64,000 nt of DNA from assembly GCA_036245525.1 (NCBI GenBank), contig BTPG01000006.1, positions 75,126,727-75,190,726 on the forward strand, read 5' to 3'. Shown here in pieces: positions 1-64,000 of the stretch (its first letter is position 1; every line of letters starts with the position of its first letter). This stretch comes from Semisulcospira habei. Its lineage: Eukaryota; Mollusca; Gastropoda; Semisulcospiridae. The notes under the pieces are model-generated. The model was not told the origin of the DNA, did no database searches, and saw only the letters and a list, made by a program, of their open reading frames with translations. The translations under genes and the position numbers were made by a program.

Positions 1-115
1 AAAGGCTCACCTTATCTGGTTGGGGTCCCACAGGCCCTCGCCCGTGTGCCTCCATGTCTGTTTGTGTTACAGTTGCCAGGTACTGACCTGCACGCAATGC
101 AGAGGGTTCCAATAG

Positions 116-571
116 CCGTCGGACAACCACAAGGTCTGTCTCTCCTGCACCGGATGCGCCTCTGACCACGCTTGTGACACCTGCTCCACCTGGCCTGAGC
201 TGCGCTGGTCGCAGTTATGGAGTTTTTACAGACGCAAGCGACCGGCACCAGTGTGTGATCCTACTCCAGTCGAGGCGCCATCTCTCATGCCCGGAGCAGT
301 GACCGCACGAGACAGCACCGACCTTGTGGAACGGACGCCACACCGGACGCGTGCGCCAGCGCTCATAGCAGGACTGCTCTCGCGCGATTGCTTCCAGGAG
401 GGAGCCCGCCCGGACAAAGCCCACTGGTTCCTACGGGGAGCCTATTGCCGGCAGAGAGCCCGCCTCATTGAGCCGGCTCGGAGAGACGTGCCACGCGCCG
501 TCCTATGTCCGCTGTCAGTCCTCGCTCGTCTCCAATTGGAAAGCCTGCTGACTCTTACGGGAGTCGTTTAG
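116..571 (+). pseudogene. gag-like ORF1 remnant of the DIRS element
   Basis: One frame stays open from 116 to the TAG at 569-571, after an in-frame TAG at 113-115. It carries Cys residues spaced C-x2-C-x2-C-x5-C-x2-C followed by Trp (CLSCTGCASDHACDTCSTW, about 137-193), a pattern I associate with ORF1 of DIRS and related retroelements. The segment just after it is rich in Arg, Ala and Pro. The stops on both sides show the ORF is broken. Assignment rests on this motif and on the domains downstream. Confidence 0.5.
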
Positions 572-950
572 CCAGCAGAGAGCCCGCCTCACTAGCCTGG
601 CTCGGAGAGACCAGTGACAAGAGAGAAGAGCGTGACCACACCGCCCTTGGGGATGCACGCCGTGCTTGACATGGGAGCCCAGCGCTCCTAGCAGGACTGC
701 ATTCAACGCGACAAGCTCCCTGGAGGGAGCCCGCCTGGACAAGCCCGCTGGTTCTTACGGGGAGCCATATAGCCAGCAGAGCGCCCGCCTCACTGAGCCC
801 GGCCTCCTGGGATGCGCCGCGCGCCGTCCTGTGTCCACTGTCAGTCCTTATTGTCTCTACTCGGAAGCTCGCTGACTCTTACGGGGAGTCGTTAGCCGGC
901 GGAGAGCCCGCCTCACTGAGCCCGGCTTGCAGAGACCAGTGTCCACTCGC
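359..950 (+). repeat. Imperfect tandem duplication, ~323-bp unit, inside the gag-like region
   Basis: The stretch from 359 (GCGCTCATAGCAGGACTG) recurs from 682 (GCGCTCCTAGCAGGACTG). Both units contain GGAGGGAGCCCGCC and two blocks reading GAGCCCGCCTCA about 160 bp apart. The copies have diverged by substitutions and small indels, so the duplication is not recent. Confidence 0.7.
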
Positions 951-2420
951 ACGAGGACTTCGGGCAGTTCGGAGCCCTCCCACTCCTACAGCAGCTCCAG
1001 CCACTCGTGCTCACCCGGGAACGAGCTCAGGATGGACCGCGGTGCGCATCACTCCAGCGGACGCAGCCCTTGACCAAGTCTCGTTCTTCAGTTCCGCGGC
1101 CATCTCCACGTTGTCTTGTTCTGCTCGCCTCGCCAGCCGCGTCGCCTGGCGCCTTTGCCACTTCGGCGCTTGAGTAGGAGCTCTCAAAAGGAAGCAAAGA
1201 AGGTCCTGCTGCCCCCACTGGTGCTTTGTGCAGAGCTGCCTTGTCCTGCGCGGACGATGGAGCCTAATAGCGGCCGACGGGATTCGCCATCCAGCACAGC
1301 ACCAAGAGCTCAATCCTGCCCATTGATCGTCAGAAGGGATTAGGCCAGGCAGGGGTTCACCACCCTCGGTTTTAGTGAGGCCTCGGAGCTTGGCCCCCCC
1401 TGCAGGGATTGCGTTGGGTCGCTTGGAAGCCCTCCTGGCAGTTAAGAGGACCCAGGCAGCAGAAGCGGGGAAAGGATTTCAAGACGCCGACTTGGTAAGC
1501 CGCATGTTAAGTTTTCAGGGTCCAGTGATAGAGAGTGGCGCCACAGGCCATCCACTGGCGATGACAACTTCCTTCGGGAGAGGACCGGTGTGGTCAGTTC
1601 GAGGTGCCATTGTATGGAGAGTTCTCTTAGACGGCGGAACCCAGAAGCACAGACTTACCAAGGGTTCGGTCTTCGCGATCGAAGGAACGGTCACAGCATG
1701 TGGAGTCTACACGTGGCAGGGACCGTATGCGTGTTGACGTCTCGTCTCCTCGCTCTTCACCGTCGGGTCGGAGGACTAGTTCAAGCGTCTCGCGCCAATG
1801 GACTTCGCCGTGGCAATGGACTTCAGAGTTTCCAGCTAGGTGCAGGAGTTCCTCGGTCAGGTTGGGCAGCCATCGCTCCACACGGGAGACGCAGGTTCGA
1901 CGACAGCGGGACGGCGCACGGCAGTTACCGTTTTCGTGATAATGTCTCATCTTCCTTCTCCTCTTCGCCGATGGCGGACAAGTTCGAGCGTGGCGCGGCA
2001 CGGACCTCGTCTAGACACCGGGCTTCGGAGACTTCAGCTAGGAGCATCAGACCTTGGGACCAGTTTGGCAGGGATCGCGCGGCCGCAGGCGAAGTACGAT
2101 CTCAGCAGCAGGCTCTAGGACTTCCTTGGACGGAGGCGCTTCACGGGGACACCGACACAACCGCCGGCGAACCGCACTAGCTCGCTGAGTCGTTGGCAGG
2201 GACGGCGCTTATGTGGAGACGCAGCTTTGACGTCAGTGGTGGGACCACTCATATGATGACAGATGGATGGAGGCGGCGTCCCGGGGACACCGAGACAACC
2301 ACATCTCCGCGCACGGCGGATGATGAGGATGCGCGCGGTCTGACAAGGACACTGACGCAACCGCACGGGTGAACCGCAGCAGATCGCCGGACGGACTGAC
2401 GGGGATTGCTCTTACCCGGA
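950..2420. other. GC-rich remnant between gag-like and RNase H parts; no domain recognised
   Basis: Several overlapping open frames of 80-196 codons run through this stretch on both strands, as expected from high GC content. None carries a motif I recognise. The reverse transcriptase of a DIRS element should lie near here and is not visible, so this is probably residual ORF1 sequence next to a deletion. Confidence 0.4.
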
Positions 2421-2630
2421 GTGAGTGGCGGATCTACTCCCAATGGATCGTCTTCACGCCTTCCTGCGACAGCAGCTCCTCCTGCTCCACTGGCGTTCGT
2501 CCTCCGGAGACTTAGCTGCCCCGGTGCACGTGACTCCGATGCTTCGTCCTCTTCTGCGGCCTTGGACAGACACTTCGTCGCATGCTTCAGGATGTCCCCT
2601 TGCCTCTCCTTCCCCTCAGCTTCCCTTTGC

Positions 2631-2975
2631 GTCGATGCTAGTCTCTCCGGGTGGGGGCGTCACCTGCTACCGTGGTTTCTCACGACGCCTGGCCCTGGCC
2701 TCCAGAGCTGGCGGACAGACACTTCAACTGGTTGGAGCTGCAAGCGGTCTGACAAGCCCTCATCGCGTGGCATGCACACCTCTGGCGCCAGGAGCGGCGC
2801 GTCCTCTTGGACAATGCGACGGTGGTGCCTACTTTCAGAAGCAGGACGGTACGCACTCACCCGACCTGTGCATGCTCCTCTGCCGTCTGATGCGCTGGGG
2901 CGAGGGCTACAGCTTTCCCCAAGCTCAACACATCCCCTGCCATCTAAACGTCTTGGCCGACTCTCTCTCCCGGCA
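2631..2975 (+). pseudogene. RNase H domain of the DIRS element, frameshifted
   Basis: The catalytic-Asp segment DASLSGWG is read at about 2634-2657 in one frame. Then RHFNWLELQAV (about 2719-2751), the segment LLDNATVV (about 2799-2822) and THSPDLCMLLCRLMRW follow in other frames, ending in HIPCHLNVLADSLSR (about 2928-2972). The order and spacing match the RNase H of DIRS/Ngaro-type elements. At least two frame changes and an in-frame TGA after RHFNWLELQAV break it. Further conserved sequence (IDLFTTRWN and FPWDGFVAYAYP, about 3050-3190) continues in another frame. Confidence 0.7.
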
Positions 2976-3275
2976 CGGCCGCTGCTACGCACAGAGTGGA
3001 CGCTATGCTAGGACATCTTTCAGACGATCTGCACTCACTGGGAGACGCCTAGGATCGACCTGTTCACCACGAGGTGGAATCTCCAGCTTCCCCTCTTCGT
3101 CTCCCCGATTCCAGACCCCTTTGCACGGGCAGCCGACGCGCTCTTCTTCCCGTGGGACGGCTTCGTCGCGTATGCATACCCCTCGACGGCCTTCGTTCCC
3201 AACTCCTCTCCCCTCGAGGATGCAATGAGGTCGTCTTGCTGGTAGCCCTGGTCTTCTGGAACCGGTCTCGGACCT

Positions 3276-4390
3276 TTGTCGTCCTCAGCCTCGCCACGGG
3301 CCCCCCATGCTGCTGCCCACGCCAAGCACGGTGCTCAGGCAACCTCGCCAGCCGCGGTTCCACCCATGCCCGGAGCATCTCCGCCTTCACACCTGGAGTT
3401 GGTACAGCAAGCCCTCACCGATAGAGGCTTCTCGACTACAGCAGTGGAAGTGATCGCTACAGCCCGCAGACCCTCGACCAGGCACGTCTCCGAGCGGAGA
3501 TGGCGAGTGCTGTGCTCCTGGTGCGGTGACCAGCACTTCTCCCCCACCGAACTGACGTTTCCTCAGCTCGTGGACTTCTTCCTCTGGCTCTTCAGAGACC
3601 AAGGGTCGGCCCCTGTCGCCTTCGGGGGCACCTGTCCATGTTTGCCGACTCCTACTGGCACCTCGGCCTTCCGGACCCCGGCGCCTGCTAAGACATCCTT
3701 GACCTTATGACTCACTTCGGCCTGCAGCGTCCAGTACCCCCGCTCGCTCATTTCTCACTGGGACCTTCCCTGGGTACCGACATGACTTAACTCTGCCAGC
3801 TTCGAACCGCTGCCCTTGGCCCGCTTCGCGGATGTGACTCGTAAGACATGCTTCCTGTTGGCTCTCGCCTCGGCGACCCGAGTAAGCCTAGCTACACGCG
3901 CTGTCAGCGCACCCTGCCTGCCTGCACTTAGAGTGGATGGTTCCGTGCAGCTCCTCACGGACTCTGCCTTCCTTGCCAAGACTAGGTCTCCTCTGGCCGC
4001 GCCACAGGTGGTCACCTTACGGCTGCGGCGAGATACGAACTTTCCCTGGGGGACTAGGCAACAAGATCCTGTGCGTGCCCTACGCGTTTACCTACACCGA
4101 TCCAAAGCCATCCGGAGAGGACACTCGCGCCTCTTTCTACCATTAAACCCAGGCAGAACTGACCTAACAGCCCAGACGACATCTTCCTGGCTACGCTGGT
4201 TCATACGGTCTGCCTACCAGGACCTCTCCCTGTAGGGAGCAAAGAGGCTTAGGATATGCGCACACGAGGTACGAGCCATGGCCACGAGCATCACATTTGA
4301 CCGGAACTGCGCTAAGACATTGTGGCAGCCGTGGGCTGGTGGACAGAATTGACCTTCGCCTGCTTCTACCTCCGGGATCTGGCAGACCAG
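3276..4390 (+). pseudogene. Tyrosine recombinase (YR) of the DIRS element, broken
   Basis: The N-terminal SAM-like DNA-binding part is readable at about 3409-3600 (RPSTRHVSERRWRVLCSWC ... LVDFFLWLF). The catalytic part follows at 3816-4235 with LLALASATR, whose Arg (3879-3881) fits the first catalytic Arg, then QLLTDSAFLAKTRSPL and DPVRALRVYL. After a TAG at 4233-4235 the same frame gives HEVRAMATS (H-x-x-R box, 4263-4274). After a further shift, WWTELTFACFYLRDL is read, with the candidate catalytic Tyr. The family joins element ends by recombination instead of using a DDE integrase. One stop and at least two frameshifts make it inactive. Confidence 0.75.
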
Positions 4391-4570
4391 TGAGACAATC
4401 TCGCACTGGTGGGAAACTTCACCGCAGTGCAACACTCCCTCCCAGTGCCACAGGCGCCGTAGGTGCACACTTAGCTAAAATTTTCGGGAGGTTGCGGCAG
4501 GGAGGATGGCTCTAACTATAGCCCTTTTGCGGGGGTGTTTTGGGTGCGGCACCCTCCTCCTTATCGCAAT

Positions 4571-4923
4571 TCTTCCACATAGTCATGTCATCCGTAATGT
4601 TTTTGAGGAAACAAATTCATTTTTCTCTAAAAGGTATTTTTTCGAAAAATACTTACCGATGACATGACTCGGAGGACCCTTCCACCTGCCCCGCTTGCCG
4701 CTGGTGAGCTAAGTATACTGACTGGTTGGTCACCACGTGACTCGAAACGGATGGGCAGGAACAGGAGACAACTATCGGCCCCTCTAGGGGTTCCCCGAGT
4801 GCCTCCCGGGTTGTGTGGTAACACAACAGGTTCTTTGGCTAAAGTAAGTAGTAGACACTTCCACATAGTCATGTCATCGGTAAGTATTTTTCGGAAAAAT
4901 ACCTTTTAGAGAAAAATGAATTT
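4571..4923. repeat. DIRS terminal sequence: direct plus inverted copies around a 200-bp spacer
   Basis: A ~55-bp sequence containing TCATGTCATCGGTAAGTATT and ending AGAGAAAAATGAATTT is present at 4865-4923. Its inverted copy is at 4613-4668, and a shorter diverged direct copy starts at 4571 (CTTCCACATAGTCATGTCAT). The 4613-4668 and 4865-4923 arms can pair over most of their length. DIRS elements carry inverted termini and an internal complementary region, so two complementary copies at one end is compatible with the family but was not checked against an intact element. Confidence 0.7.
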
Positions 4924-4942
4924 TTTTTCTCTCTCTCCACAG

Positions 4943-64000
<59,058 letters not shown>

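Larger units (their letters stand above)
1..4925 (+). mobile_element. Decayed DIRS-type (tyrosine-recombinase) retroelement, left end outside window
   Basis: In order it shows a gag-like cysteine motif (about 122-193), a GC-rich region without a clear domain (about 950-2400), an RNase H region (about 2630-2975), a tyrosine recombinase (about 3400-4390) and terminal inverted sequence (4571-4923). RNase H followed by a tyrosine recombinase is the DIRS layout. I could not find the reverse transcriptase palm motifs expected between gag and RNase H, so an internal deletion is likely. Every domain changes frame or carries stops, so it is a non-functional fossil. It lies immediately upstream of a LOXHD1 exon and in the same orientation. 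The left terminus is outside the window. Confidence 0.75.

Noticed and set aside
4627..4909. Two 81-codon frames on opposite strands sharing the end VMSSVSIFRKNTF
   Set aside because: They are the two arms of the DIRS inverted repeat read on either strand, not proteins.

Overview
The window is animal genomic DNA: genes are split into short exons by GT-AG introns, microsatellites are abundant, and several classes of eukaryotic retroelement are present. The repeat load, the LOXHD1-type gene and the tRNA-derived SINE fit a lophotrochozoan, most likely a gastropod or other mollusc. That placement is inference and no species is claimed.

Two genes can be reconstructed exon by exon. The first, on the + strand, is an internal part of a LOXHD1-like gene (a tandem array of PLAT domains). 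Its exons lie at 4.9-7.6 kb, 57.6-58.8 kb and 62.9-64.0 kb, and the gene continues off both ends. The exons at 7544-7646 and 57605-57737 join in phase inside one PLAT domain, so one intron is about 50 kb long. The second gene is a complete 8-exon gene on the - strand (20575-27157) lying inside that intron. It predicts an 838-residue secreted, mostly coiled-coil protein with a cysteine-bearing C-terminal module. I do not recognise its family.

1-4.93 kb holds a decayed DIRS-type retroelement: a gag-like cysteine motif, RNase H and a tyrosine recombinase with frameshifts and stops, followed by inverted terminal sequence that ends about 20 nt before a LOXHD1 splice acceptor. 17.3-18.0 and 36.2-36.9 kb are RTE-type LINE pieces, the second an internally deleted copy with a 13-bp target duplication. 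41.0-42.6 kb (+) and 51.2-53.1 kb (-) are 5'-truncated L2/CR1-like LINEs. Three full-length copies (34.7, 52.3 and 55.1 kb) of a ~385-bp SINE-like retroposon carry 11-13 bp target duplications, and a tRNA-derived SINE lies at 24.6 kb. 35.3-38.2 kb is a microsatellite block.

The dominant signal is a dense scatter of short, almost perfectly palindromic hairpin elements. I gave them local family letters A-S. Several families (A, C, F, I, S) are bounded by TTAA and start TTAACCC or TTAACT, as expected of non-autonomous piggyBac-type elements. Neighbouring copies often share one TTAA. In families A and B, copies that differ from each other usually differ in both arms in a base-pair-preserving way. 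No piggyBac transposase is visible here.

All calls were made by eye from the sequence and the translated frames. No database search, splice predictor or alignment was run.
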